From: an uncultured Barnesiella sp. | GTDB lineage: Bacteria > Bacteroidota > Bacteroidia > Bacteroidales > Barnesiellaceae | DNA length: 64,000 nt | NCBI GenBank assembly: GCA_944320995.1 | Contig: CALUJQ010000005.1 | Span: 50,773-114,772 of the forward strand | Direction: 5' to 3' | Shown here: positions 40,648 to 49,841 of the stretch, in pieces | How the letters are laid out: every line of letters begins with the position of its first letter | Position numbering within the stretch: the first letter of the stretch is position 1 | Position numbers and translations under genes: made by a program | The notes under the pieces: model-generated | The model's input: only the letters and a program-made list of their open reading frames with translations | The model's database searches: none | Told to the model about the DNA's origin: nothing

Positions 40648-43600
40648 TTAATTTGAGGATTTAATAATTCGTTGAGTTATTGTTTTCCCGTCGGTGAACA
40701 CTTGTACGAGATAAACTCCGTCGATTAATCCCGAAACATCGATACTTTGCCGATCGAAAGAGAGGGGATAAACTCGCCCGGTGAGGTCGATGGCATTGAC
40801 GCGGACAATATTGTCGATTGCTGCATTGATTCTATCCGAGGCATAAGTGGGATATAGTTTGGAATTTTGTTTGGTCTTTTCTACTTCCGAACTACCCGAG
40901 CCCTTGACAATCGTGAACGAGTCGAATAGCGTGGCATTGGCATCGGCATCTGAGGTGTATGTATTTACCACAATCTGAGAGTTGCTTACACTGATTTCAC
41001 TGAATGCCGGAGCCCCCGGTTGCCCATATTTCCCGGTGAACAAATCCCAATAATTTTCGACTTTGTGTTTATTGAACCCTTCTTCCATCTGCTCTTGAGT
41101 GTAGGGATAGTAACGTTTCCGCCCGCTGGTCCCATTCACGAAATAGAGAGTTCCGTCTTTTACGTCGAAAGTACCACCTTGCTGGCCCTTAGGATTTTTG
41201 TTCCCGTCGGGGGTAACCGATTCTACATTGGTTACGCTGTTGGGAACAACTGTTTTGGTGAGATTATCGACGGGTCCCATCACTTCGTAGATATGGTCGT
41301 GACCCTGAATCACAAAATCAATATCCAATTCGTCGAATACAGGCAATAGCACGGCCCGGAACAATGCTCCGTCTTCATCGGTTTGGTGACCGCTGCCGGT
41401 AAATAAATTTTTATGGACGGCAGCTATTCTCCATTTCGTATCGGGGTGTTTCTCTACTTGGTCTCTGAACCAGTTGGCTACGTCGTTGCTTAAATATGCG
41501 CTTGTCCCGTTTTCATAGCTATAATCGCCGCGCCAGAAATCTTGGTGGCTATATACCATGAACAGGGCGTCGCCATAGACAAATGAGTAGGTAATCCCGT
41601 CGAATTGAGGTTTTACGGAGGCAGTTTCGTTAAACGAGTTGTCGGTGTTGAAGTGATAGGTGTAATTCAAATTGGACGAGTCGTCGTGATTTCCATCGGT
41701 AGGAGCCAACGCCATTTTCCCTAATATGGAATTCATGCTTACTTCGAACCATTGTTCCCATTCCCATTCCGAGTTCTGTTCGGTCCCGGTTTCTACGAAA
41801 TCGCCGGTGAATAACAAGAATCCGGCATCGGGAGCATGATTGGCTGCCGTAATAGAAGCCCAGCGTGCATTTTCTACATACTCGGCATCCATGATATGCG
41901 AGTCGGTCATGTATAAGAATTTGAACTCATCGCTTTCTGGATTGGCCGTCCTGAAAGTTTTAATGTCGCTCCAATAGCTGTCGTATCCTACGCGGTAGGA
42001 GTAGACGGTGTTGGGCGTGAGGTCGGTGGCCAAAGCTTTATGGCTGGTATAGTCAAATTTTGTACCGGTGGCGAGAGCGGCAGCTTTCAGTATTCCGCTT
42101 GTACTTACCGCATAATTCAACTTATTGGCGGCCTGGGCCGTTGCCGTTATTTCGATAGGTGTATCGAAATCTGCTTCGGTAGCGTTCGCTTTGGCGACCA
42201 GTTGTACTTTACCTGTTGTGATCGAGCTGTTTGTGAACCATGCAAACGCCATTCGGGTAGAAGGATCACCGTTGATATTGGCTACGACGCAGTAGGGATA
42301 CTCTTTGGGAATGAGGTTGCCGATTTCGGTTTGCAAAGCCTGTAAATTGGTTTCGCTGCTGTCGGCTCTTGCCGCTTCCTTGGCAACGAGCATCTTGATG
42401 AAAGAGGGTATTGTGTAGTCCTCTTGCAACAGTTTATCGGCTTCTATCACATCGGGGTGTATGATGACAATCGGTTTTTCGGTAACCGTTACGTCGCAAG
42501 TATCTGTGAAATCTCCGTCTTCGGTAGTGACGATAATTTTTGTCTCACCCACAGCGACTCCCGTAACCAATCCGCTTTCGACCGTAGCAATCGAGTTGTC
42601 CAAGGAGTGCCAAGTCACCCTCTTATTGGTTGCATCGGAAGGCGATACGATGGCCGACAGCCATTTTTGTTCCTCTTCTTCGAGAGAGAGTGTCTTTAAA
42701 GTCAGCGATACCGATTCTACGGCAATATTTTGTGCATCGGGATCATATTCATAAGCGCCCAGATCGTACTCTGCGCCTTTGGGCCGCGTAGTTCCCTTTA
42801 TATCGTAGGCAGGAGCGTCGCTATCGGCAAAACCTATGTCGATACACGGAGAGTTTGCAGAGAATGTCCAGTCGGCAGCACGCATGGCTTCAATATCGGC
42901 AGCCGAGTTGGGCAGACCTGTAAATTGTGTAGGAGCTTTGAAATTGGGCCCGGTCGCATCGGTATTCACCGCACTGAGTGTCAACGCGTCTTTGGCATCA
43001 TCAAAACCGCTTACTGCGGCGTTGTGGCTCGATCCATTCCCTTCGATGAAGGCGATCGGGTCGCCGAACCCCTCTTCGGCTTTGTTGTTCCAGCAGATGG
43101 TATTGATCGTTTTACCCTCGCTGTGAATGGCCGCATATTGCGAACCGTAGTTACAAGCGATGATACAGTTGGCCACAATACCTCCCGGGTTATAGATACC
43201 GCCGCTGTTGGGCCAACCGCTCACCGTTGCCGCATTGTTGTGGATAATACAGTTGCGCACGATACCGCCGGCTTCGTTACGGATAGTCCCATATTTCCCT
43301 TGGTTGCCCCGCATGATACAATTCTCGACGATACCGCCTTCATTGCGTATGGCTCCACCAGAACTTGTGGAAGAGCACAATTCGATGATACAGTCTTTCA
43401 CGACACCTCCATCATTATATATGCCACCGCCGTTGGCTCCTTTGCAATTCTTGATGTAACATTTCGACAGGGTGATGTTGGCCCGGATATAAGCTCCGCC
43501 ACCGTCACTGCCATGTTCGGCATTTTGCAGGGTAAAACCTTCTATAAGAGTGGGGTTTTCACAAGGGTTATCATATTTGACAAGCAAATATTTCCCCAAA

Positions 43601-43905
43601 TCGGTTCCATCGAGAATGGTCTCGAACCGTTCGATGTCACGTTCTCCGGTACTTGCGTTATATCCACCCAAAATGGTCACACCATCGACGATGGATATAT
43701 ACTCGTTATATGTACCCAAAGCAACAAATACCGTGTCGCCCACATGGCAACTTTCCACGGTCGGTTTAATAGAGCCTTTTGCAGTAGCCCAAGATAATCC
43801 ATCTCCATCGCTACCGGCTGCGACGTATTTGTTCACAGCGCCGCACCAACTGTTGACCGTCAGTATAATGAACGGTAACATTAAAAAAGATAATTTCTGT
43901 TTCAT
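40648..43905 (-). CDS. Secreted composite metallophosphoesterase (beta-helix, Ig-like, PAP-like, T9SS sorting domain)
   Basis: A 1085-residue protein. It has a signal peptide (1-23), right-handed beta-helix repeats (about 70-290, repeated GGIxxNCII and GGIYN turns), a bacterial Ig-like type 2 domain (about 393-475), a purple-acid-phosphatase-like Fn3 domain (about 535-655), and a calcineurin-type metallophosphoesterase domain with DSH (D668/H670), GDFVETG (D702), GNHDD (N739/H740) and GHDH (H859/H861). A type IX C-terminal sorting domain (about 1010-1085) ends VYLVQVFTDGKTITQRI. It is exported, and T9SS would attach it to the surface or release it. All metal ligands look intact. The substrate is unknown. 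Confidence 0.85.
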   Translation of the reverse strand: MKQKLSFLMLPFIILTVNSWCGAVNKYVAAGSDGDGLSWATAKGSIKPTVESCHVGDTVFVALGTYNEYISIVDGVTILGGYNASTGERDIERFETILDGTDLGKYLLVKYDNPCENPTLIEGFTLQNAEHGSDGGGAYIRANITLSKCYIKNCKGANGGGIYNDGGVVKDCIIELCSSTSSGGAIRNEGGIVENCIMRGNQGKYGTIRNEAGGIVRNCIIHNNAATVSGWPNSGGIYNPGGIVANCIIACNYGSQYAAIHSEGKTINTICWNNKAEEGFGDPIAFIEGNGSSHNAAVSGFDDAKDALTLSAVNTDATGPNFKAPTQFTGLPNSAADIEAMRAADWTFSANSPCIDIGFADSDAPAYDIKGTTRPKGAEYDLGAYEYDPDAQNIAVESVSLTLKTLSLEEEEQKWLSAIVSPSDATNKRVTWHSLDNSIATVESGLVTGVAVGETKIIVTTEDGDFTDTCDVTVTEKPIVIIHPDVIEADKLLQEDYTIPSFIKMLVAKEAARADSSETNLQALQTEIGNLIPKEYPYCVVANINGDPSTRMAFAWFTNSSITTGKVQLVAKANATEADFDTPIEITATAQAANKLNYAVSTSGILKAAALATGTKFDYTSHKALATDLTPNTVYSYRVGYDSYWSDIKTFRTANPESDEFKFLYMTDSHIMDAEYVENARWASITAANHAPDAGFLLFTGDFVETGTEQNSEWEWEQWFEVSMNSILGKMALAPTDGNHDDSSNLNYTYHFNTDNSFNETASVKPQFDGITYSFVYGDALFMVYSHQDFWRGDYSYENGTSAYLSNDVANWFRDQVEKHPDTKWRIAAVHKNLFTGSGHQTDEDGALFRAVLLPVFDELDIDFVIQGHDHIYEVMGPVDNLTKTVVPNSVTNVESVTPDGNKNPKGQQGGTFDVKDGTLYFVNGTSGRKRYYPYTQEQMEEGFNKHKVENYWDLFTGKYGQPGAPAFSEISVSNSQIVVNTYTSDADANATLFDSFTIVKGSGSSEVEKTKQNSKLYPTYASDRINAAIDNIVRVNAIDLTGRVYPLSFDRQSIDVSGLIDGVYLVQVFTDGKTITQRIIKSSN

Positions 43906-44241
43906 AGCATATTGTGTTAATGAATTTCATTATAAATTTATTTGAAATCGTATAGTTTTGCCCCTTCATTTCTGGTGTTTTATAACATTTTTAGGCTTGA
44001 ATAAAAATGCAAAAAATTGATATTAAGAACATTATGAAAATTTATTATAGGGAAATAAATGTTTCGATATATTTCGAAATGAAACATATCGAAACTTGAA
44101 AGTTGTCAAACCCAAAGACTCGGGGCTCACAACATCGAAACAGATCATGTCGTGTCGGTAACCGTGAATAGTCCTCCTTTAAGTCCCGTAGGAGGATATG
44201 ATTTTCATACAGAACGAATGTCGTTTTATAAGAGGCTGTTT
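43906..44241. other. 336-nt intergenic region with palindromes, no gene
   Basis: It contains the gtttcgatat/atatcgaaac palindrome (44061-44095) and a 7-bp tcctcct/aggagga stem at 44172-44196. I find no TAnnTTTG box for the downstream phosphoesterase gene, and no coding frame. Confidence 0.6.
44061..44095. promoter_or_regulatory. Large palindrome (TTTCGA/TCGAAA motifs) in the gap before the phosphoesterase gene
   Basis: Arms gtttcgatat (44061-44070) and atatcgaaac (44086-44095) match over 10 bp. The spacer begins with a second palindrome, atttcgaaat (44071-44080), so TTTCGA is repeated in dyad form. It could be an operator or a weak terminator of the epimerase unit. Confidence 0.35.
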
Positions 44242-45372
44242 TTATAGCGGAATGACCCCGATGCCGGGACGGTCGGGAAGGGTAATCTTTCCATCGACGA
44301 TTTTTACCCCGTCGAATAGGTCGTTCGAGATAAGCAGATTACCGTCGAGATCGGCCCAATCGACCAAAGGCGATAGTTGGGCCGCAGCCGAGATGGCACA
44401 AGAGGTCTCGGTCATGCAGCCAATCATCACTTTCATGTCCAATGCTCGGGCCAATATGGCCATTTTGTAGGCTTCGTGCATGCCCGTGCTTTTCATCAGT
44501 TTTATGTTTATCCCGTCGTAAAGTCCATAAGCCCGTTGCACGTCGGGCAGGCGTTGCAGGAATTCGTCGGCGATAAGGGGCAACGAGGCCCGTTCGTGTA
44601 GCCAAGCCTGTTCGTCGATCATCTCTTTGGGCATAGGTTGCTCTACAAACAGGCAGTTTTGTTCTTTGAGCCACTCGATCATTTCGAGTGCATACTCTTT
44701 GTCGTCCCACCCTTGGTTGGCATCGACGCAAATGGGCCGGTCGGTTTCGGAGCGTATGATTTTTACCAACTCTTTGTCGTTGTCCAATCCCATTTTTATT
44801 TTCAGGATATGGTAGGACGAGGCCTCTTTTAGTTTTTGGCGGACGACCTCTTCGGTATCGATACCGATTGTAAATGAGGTGTCGGGTGCTTTTTCGGGAG
44901 ACAAGCCCCATATCTTGTACCACGGCTGTCCCATGATTTTGCCCAACAGATCGTGCAGCGCTATGTCAACCGATGCTTTGGCCGCCCGGTTGTCGGGAGC
45001 GACCGAGTCGATATAATCGAGAATCTCTTCCATACGGAACGGGTCGGTAAATTGCGACAGATCGAGTTGGCCGAGGAATCGGCACACCGAATCTTGGGTC
45101 TCTCCTAAATAGGGTGGCATGGAGGCTTCGCCGTATCCGACATAATCGCCGTAACGTAATTGTACTTGCACATCGGGAGTGTGTGTGCGGGAATTTTTTG
45201 CCAAGTTGAAAGCGTGTTTCAGTTTCAGGTCATAGGGCTCGAATGTAAGTTCCAACCGATCTTTCCCGGTCGTTTTCGGGGAAGCGTTCCCACAATTGGT
45301 AAAAAGGGTGGGGGCAATGCTTAATCCCAGCGTGCCGATTGCACTTTTACGTAAAAAGTCTCGTCTATCCAT
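44242..45372 (-). CDS. Enolase-superfamily dipeptide epimerase (L-Ala-D/L-Glu epimerase-like), exported
   Basis: A 376-residue protein with a twin-arginine-like N-terminus (RRDFLRKSAIGTLGLS) and then the capping domain and barrel of muconate-type enolases. Acid/base lysines are in LKIKMG (K191/K193) and NIKLMK (K291); metal ligands are D217 (CVDANQGW), E244 (FVEQPMP) and D269 (ADEFLQ). Such enzymes epimerise L-Ala-D-Glu to L-Ala-L-Glu from murein peptides. It is 4 nt after an NlpC/P60 endopeptidase that would release this dipeptide, which supports the assignment. Other dipeptide specificities are possible. Confidence 0.88.
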   Translation of the reverse strand: MDRRDFLRKSAIGTLGLSIAPTLFTNCGNASPKTTGKDRLELTFEPYDLKLKHAFNLAKNSRTHTPDVQVQLRYGDYVGYGEASMPPYLGETQDSVCRFLGQLDLSQFTDPFRMEEILDYIDSVAPDNRAAKASVDIALHDLLGKIMGQPWYKIWGLSPEKAPDTSFTIGIDTEEVVRQKLKEASSYHILKIKMGLDNDKELVKIIRSETDRPICVDANQGWDDKEYALEMIEWLKEQNCLFVEQPMPKEMIDEQAWLHERASLPLIADEFLQRLPDVQRAYGLYDGINIKLMKSTGMHEAYKMAILARALDMKVMIGCMTETSCAISAAAQLSPLVDWADLDGNLLISNDLFDGVKIVDGKITLPDRPGIGVIPL

Positions 45373-45376
45373 GCTC

Positions 45377-46546
45377 TTATTTGGGGTTGAAATACCACGG
45401 GTGTCTTTTGACCGCCGTGATACCGGGTGTTCCTATTTTGTTTTTGATTCGGCTGATGCTAATGAAGTTATTGGGTAGATAATCGTCGGCTTCGGGGTCG
45501 ATACTGTTGATTTTGACTTGTCCCGACGAGTGGATATATTTACCGCTGTTCAGGTAAAGTGCGACATGGTTGACCCGACCGTTGGCATTCCCGAAGAAAA
45601 GCAGGTCTCCTGTTTGGCACTCTTCCCAACGATCGGTCGGAATAAATTCTCCCGTGAGGGCCTGTTGTGAAGCGTCGCGCGCCAAGATGACTCCACCGCA
45701 AAAATAGGCCGTCTTGACAAACCCCGAGCAGTCGGCGCTTTTTACCGAAGTCCCGCCCCACAAGTAGGTCGATCCCATCATCTTTTTGGCCGTTTCTATG
45801 ATTTTATCCATGTTCAACGGTTGAGAAGACCAGCGTGCAAACTCGCAGCATTCATCGCTTTTCAAGAACCCTTTCCTTCCGTCGGGAAACATTACGGGTA
45901 CAAAACCTTTGTGCGCTTTTCCATCGGCTTGCAAAATGGCCCCGGCGACAATATCCGAAACGATTCCGGAATTCTTGAATGGCGATTCATATACAAATCC
46001 TTGATAGCCGGTATAGATATAGCGGGCCGAACTCTTCCAACGATTCCACGTCTCCTCGTCTTGCACGGTAATGGAGTTTGCAATAATCCAACTGATGTAA
46101 TTGTCGGGAGTCTGTACCTTGTACCAATCTTTTTGTTTTTCCAAGATGAGTAGCGGTGTGCCGAGGATTGCTTGCGAAACCATTTCGGAAGCATGGCCGG
46201 GTGCGCTTCTCAAATGGGCGCAACATACGGTGACGATTCCTCTTGTCTTGTCGCCGAGTTGTGGGTCGGGTAGAATTCTTATTTCGTTTATACAGGGTAT
46301 TCCGGCATTTTCGAGCCGACAGAGCAAGGCGTTGACGGCCACGCGATTGTCGCATTCGCCCTTCAATAGGCAGCATGAGTCGTTCACCCATTCGCCCGAT
46401 AGGGTGTAGATCGCCGTACGGGCATCGGGGGCATACTGTTTCCCTATCTCTTCTATCGCGGTTTGCACGAAATTCGATTGAGGGTTCGCCATGACAGGAA
46501 TAATTAGCAGAATGGAACAGAAAATATTTAGTATCGATTTGAGCAT
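45377..46546 (-). CDS. SH3/NlpC-P60 gamma-D-glutamyl-L-diamino acid endopeptidase
   Basis: The 389 residues comprise a signal peptide (1-21), a helical N-domain, two SH3b-type segments (about 100-230) and a C-terminal NlpC/P60 domain. The catalytic triad is C273 (SADCSGFVKTAYF), H327 (NHVALYL) and H339 (YIHSSG). Bacteroides homologues cut between D-Glu and the diamino acid in free murein peptides with a free N-terminal L-Ala. Its product is the substrate of the epimerase 4 nt downstream. It has its own -7 box and is the first gene of the pair. Confidence 0.9.
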   Translation of the reverse strand: MLKSILNIFCSILLIIPVMANPQSNFVQTAIEEIGKQYAPDARTAIYTLSGEWVNDSCCLLKGECDNRVAVNALLCRLENAGIPCINEIRILPDPQLGDKTRGIVTVCCAHLRSAPGHASEMVSQAILGTPLLILEKQKDWYKVQTPDNYISWIIANSITVQDEETWNRWKSSARYIYTGYQGFVYESPFKNSGIVSDIVAGAILQADGKAHKGFVPVMFPDGRKGFLKSDECCEFARWSSQPLNMDKIIETAKKMMGSTYLWGGTSVKSADCSGFVKTAYFCGGVILARDASQQALTGEFIPTDRWEECQTGDLLFFGNANGRVNHVALYLNSGKYIHSSGQVKINSIDPEADDYLPNNFISISRIKNKIGTPGITAVKRHPWYFNPK

Positions 46547-46581
46547 GGGTCAAGTCCTTTATCAGAGAATACAACGTATTG

Positions 46582-46589
46582 CAAAAATA
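46582..46589 (-). promoter_or_regulatory. -7 box (TATTTTTG) of the NlpC/epimerase unit
   Basis: A TAnnTTTG match on the minus strand, 35 nt before the ATG at 46546. Confidence 0.45.
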
Positions 46590-46644
46590 ATAATGAAACT
46601 TAACATGTCGTATTTTTCGTTCGATAAATATTCGAGACTGTTCG

Positions 46645-47292
46645 TTATCGGGATAATGGGATTTCGGGTAATATCCAAAACCGAGTATCGGGATATTGTT
46701 TCTTTAAAAAAGTTCTCAGGTAAGATTCGGTATCTTTATCTATGGTTTCATCGCTTTTGGGGAAAGAGTTATAAATAACCCCATACAAGGTGATTCCTCT
46801 CTTATCCAAAGCCTCGATCGAGAGCAGGGTGTGGTTGATACTGCCCAATCGTCCCGAGGTCACGAGTATTGTGGGCAGCTTCTGTTCGGCAATGTAGTCG
46901 ATGGTAAGATAATCGCGAGTGATGGGGACCATCAATCCGCCAGCCCCTTCGAGCAGGACTACGTCGTAGCGTTCTGCAAGGATTCGGCTCGACTCGGTTA
47001 TCTTTCCGATAGGGATTGTCTGGTGGTCTATCTCGGCTGCCAAGTGGGGCGAGGCGGGATAGGAATAGACGATGGGGAAGGTAATTTGCTCTCTGTCCTC
47101 TTCGGTAAAGGGGATTCCCATAATCTCCCGGTGCAGGTCTATATCCTCGGAGTGGCCTGTGTTGCCGGTTTGAATCATCTTTTGGGTAATGGTTTTGAGC
47201 CCTTTCTGGTTCAGTTCACGGGCCAACCAGCCGGTGGCATAGCTTTTGCCGATGTTGGTATCTATGCCGGTAATGAAAAAAGTTCCTTTCAT
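46645..47292 (-). CDS. bioD: Dethiobiotin synthetase
   Basis: A 215-residue protein with the ATP-binding start GTFFITGIDTNIGKSYATG (P-loop variant GxxxxxGKS) and LLEGAGGLMVPIT, where the carbamate/Mg site lies. It closes the ureido ring of dethiobiotin from 7,8-diaminopelargonate, CO2 and ATP. It is the last gene of the biotin operon, 6 nt after the bioG/bioC fusion. The final step gene, bioB, is not in this window. Confidence 0.95.
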   Translation of the reverse strand: MKGTFFITGIDTNIGKSYATGWLARELNQKGLKTITQKMIQTGNTGHSEDIDLHREIMGIPFTEEDREQITFPIVYSYPASPHLAAEIDHQTIPIGKITESSRILAERYDVVLLEGAGGLMVPITRDYLTIDYIAEQKLPTILVTSGRLGSINHTLLSIEALDKRGITLYGVIYNSFPKSDETIDKDTESYLRTFLKKQYPDTRFWILPEIPLSR

Positions 47293-47298
47293 AGCGGT

Positions 47299-48681
47299 TT
47301 ATTTTTTATGTGCAATGATATAAACGGGACGATAGGTGAGGGTGATCTCTTGTTTTTCGCCAAAGGCTTCGCGGTAGCGCCTGATGAAGTTGAGCCCTTG
47401 TTGCCGGGGAGGTCCCGATACGCCAGTCACCCCGGTGAGTTTAAGATGACGGAGCAGCTCGACGGGTGTATCGAAACGGAGTTGGTACTCTTCCTCTTCG
47501 AATAGATCGACTGTGAAGTATTTTTCGAACAGGCGTTTCAATTCGGACGATTCCCAATAGGGCATTTCGGCCGCTCTCAATGCTTTGATTTCGGGCAGAT
47601 TCCCGGCGGCAAAGGTGCTGAGGGCCAAAGTCCCGTTATCCGACAGATTCCCGGTTATACGTTTCAAGAAATCTTCCAAGTCGGTGAACCATTGAATGGT
47701 CGAGGCCGAAACAATCAAGTCGTATCTTCCCTCGAAATCCATCTTCTCGGCATCACCGGCGATAAATCGGCAGGAACCGTACGGAAATCCCGTTATGCAC
47801 GATTGCATCTCGGGCGAGAGGTCGTTCAAGGTAAAACGGGCTCGGGGGAAACGTTCGATTAAGAGCCGGGAGAGTTTCCCGGTTCCGCAACCGATTTCCA
47901 GAATCTCCTTTCGGGCCTCTTCCGTGTAGGGAATCAAGCGGTTCAATCGCTCGGCTATGCAACTCTGTATGCGTCCTTCGCTCTCGTAGGTCGAGGCCGC
48001 GTTCTCGAAACACTTTCGTATGATCTGTTTGTCGAGTCGATTCTCTAAAACAATCGGGCGGAAGTGGAGATAATGTGCGGCATCGATTTCCCGCACCTCG
48101 GCATCTCCTTGCCATGCATTTCGTTGGTTGTCGGGCGGGAATATCCGGTCCTTATTCCCGATAAAAGCCTTGTCCCAATGGAAATGAGGTCTCGGATTCC
48201 GGGATATTTCTTTGCCGATACTCTCCAATTCGACTTGTAAACCGTGTATATCCCTGTCGGGAGCCGAGTCGAGAAACTCATTCAACATTTCCCGGTCATT
48301 ACACATGCGGCGGTAAAATTTGTTCAGGTTCACCATGTCCAAATGTTCGAGTGTCGATTGGAAAATTTCGGGCGATATGCCTCTCTCCGAATCGATTCCG
48401 TATATCGTACCGTTGATTGCAGTTGCATGTCGTATGGGCAGCGAACTGTTTTGCAGTACAATCGATGCCGCCCATACGCCGAACGACCAAGCATATACCT
48501 CGATATGACGGTAATCGAGTAGCGGCGTAGGGTCGAAATCGAGCCGGGTATAGTCGTAACAGATACAACAGTCGCAACCGATGTTTCTTAACTCGGCAAA
48601 TGGGCGGGTATCCATGCCCCAACCGGCAAAAAAGAGGACTAAATCGTGGGTATGTCTGCGAGAGATGAATGTCTGTATCAT
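47299..48681 (-). CDS. BioG-BioC fusion: pimeloyl-ACP methyl ester esterase plus malonyl-ACP O-methyltransferase
   Basis: I start it at the ATG at 48681 ([18 protein letters not shown]), which overlaps the bioF stop by 4 nt and gives 460 residues. Residues 1-210 are a BioG (DUF452) hydrolase with FFAGWGMD and nucleophile S66 in AWSFGVWA; D178 and H203 are the likely triad partners. Residues 215-460 are BioC, with SAM motif I ILEIGCGTG at 260-268 and ASTIQWFTDLEDFL. BioC caps malonyl-ACP as a methyl ester to start pimelate synthesis and BioG removes it at the end, so the fusion holds the first and last steps. This fusion is known in Bacteroidetes. Confidence 0.93.
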   Translation of the reverse strand: MIQTFISRRHTHDLVLFFAGWGMDTRPFAELRNIGCDCCICYDYTRLDFDPTPLLDYRHIEVYAWSFGVWAASIVLQNSSLPIRHATAINGTIYGIDSERGISPEIFQSTLEHLDMVNLNKFYRRMCNDREMLNEFLDSAPDRDIHGLQVELESIGKEISRNPRPHFHWDKAFIGNKDRIFPPDNQRNAWQGDAEVREIDAAHYLHFRPIVLENRLDKQIIRKCFENAASTYESEGRIQSCIAERLNRLIPYTEEARKEILEIGCGTGKLSRLLIERFPRARFTLNDLSPEMQSCITGFPYGSCRFIAGDAEKMDFEGRYDLIVSASTIQWFTDLEDFLKRITGNLSDNGTLALSTFAAGNLPEIKALRAAEMPYWESSELKRLFEKYFTVDLFEEEEYQLRFDTPVELLRHLKLTGVTGVSGPPRQQGLNFIRRYREAFGEKQEITLTYRPVYIIAHKK

Positions 48682-49841
48682 AGCTTTGACGAACAGTTTT
48701 GTAAGGCTCGAACAAGATTCTCTACTTCGGTATCGGTACACCCGGCATTGAGCGATATTCTCAGCCGGGAGGTCCCCTGCGGCACCGTTGGCGGGCGTAC
48801 GGGCAGGAGATAGAACCCTTCGCGTTGCAATTGCTCGGCTGTATGTATGGCCCGCTCGGAGTCGCCCAATACGTAGGGAATGATGTGGCTGTTGCTGAGT
48901 ATGCTCCCGTTTAAGGGATTCAGCACGTCGCGCACTTTGCGGCTTATTGTTTCCAGATGCTCCCGCCGGGATTGCATTCGGCACAACTTGTTGACGATGA
49001 AGAGAGTCCATGCGAGGTTGATGGGAGGTAATGCTGTGGTGAAAATGAGCGTTCGCATTTTGTTGACCAAATATTGTTTTATCTCTTCGGTACAGATGAC
49101 AAAAGCCCCGACCGATGCCGCAGCTTTCCCGAATGTGCCTACCAAAAAATCAATCTCTCCGATAAGTCCCTGTTCTTCGGCACACCCCAGTCCTTGCACT
49201 CCTCTTACGCCAAAAGCATGGGCTTCGTCGAGATAGAGAAAGATGTTGTCATACTTCCTTTTCAACTCGACCAGACGCTGTAAATCGCTTTCATCGCCGT
49301 CCATGCTGAAAATACTTTCTGTGACGATGAAAATTTTATCGTATTGCGAAGCCGACTCGGCCACCAGCCGTTCCAGTTGTTCGTAATTATTGTGCCGGAA
49401 GCGTATGCAGCGGGCCTTGCAGAGGCCTATGCCATCGACAATGCTTGCATGGACCAGCTTATCGGCCAGAATCAACGAGCGGTTGTCGGTCACAGCCGGC
49501 AAGATGCCGCTGTTGGTATGATACCCGCTGTTGAATACGAGGGCGCTTTCGGCGCCATACAATTCGGCCAACCGTTTTTCCAGTCGGGCATATATGGGGA
49601 AGTTCCCGGTAAGTAGTCGCGACGAAGTCGAGGAGAATCGGCACTCTTGCAGATTCAAGTTTTGTAAAAACTCCTCTTTCAACGCGATGTCGTCGGCCAG
49701 TCCTAAATAGTCGTTCGATGACAGGTTGAGCATTTTCCTGCCGTTGCGAATGGCATAGGTCCCGTGCGATTCCATTTCGGGCAAATGTCTTAAATTGCCT
49801 TGTAGGGAAAGCTGTTGCAATTGTGATGAAAAGCTATTCAT
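48678..49841 (-). CDS. bioF: 8-amino-7-oxononanoate synthase
   Basis: Starting at the ATG at 49841 ([16 protein letters not shown]) gives 387 residues. This alpha-oxoamine synthase has [27 protein letters not shown], the PLP-stacking and Asp motifs [12 protein letters not shown], and the Schiff-base lysine in [13 protein letters not shown]. It condenses pimeloyl-ACP with alanine to KAPA. Both ends overlap neighbours by 4 nt, so all four biotin genes are translationally linked. Confidence 0.95.
   Translation of the reverse strand: MNSFSSQLQQLSLQGNLRHLPEMESHGTYAIRNGRKMLNLSSNDYLGLADDIALKEEFLQNLNLQECRFSSTSSRLLTGNFPIYARLEKRLAELYGAESALVFNSGYHTNSGILPAVTDNRSLILADKLVHASIVDGIGLCKARCIRFRHNNYEQLERLVAESASQYDKIFIVTESIFSMDGDESDLQRLVELKRKYDNIFLYLDEAHAFGVRGVQGLGCAEEQGLIGEIDFLVGTFGKAAASVGAFVICTEEIKQYLVNKMRTLIFTTALPPINLAWTLFIVNKLCRMQSRREHLETISRKVRDVLNPLNGSILSNSHIIPYVLGDSERAIHTAEQLQREGFYLLPVRPPTVPQGTSRLRISLNAGCTDTEVENLVRALQNCSSKL

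Noticed and set aside
42730..43797. 355-codon plus-strand open frame inside the phosphoesterase gene
   Set aside because: It mirrors the beta-helix repeats on the opposite strand, has no recognisable domain, start signal or promoter, and the minus-strand gene is clearly coding.
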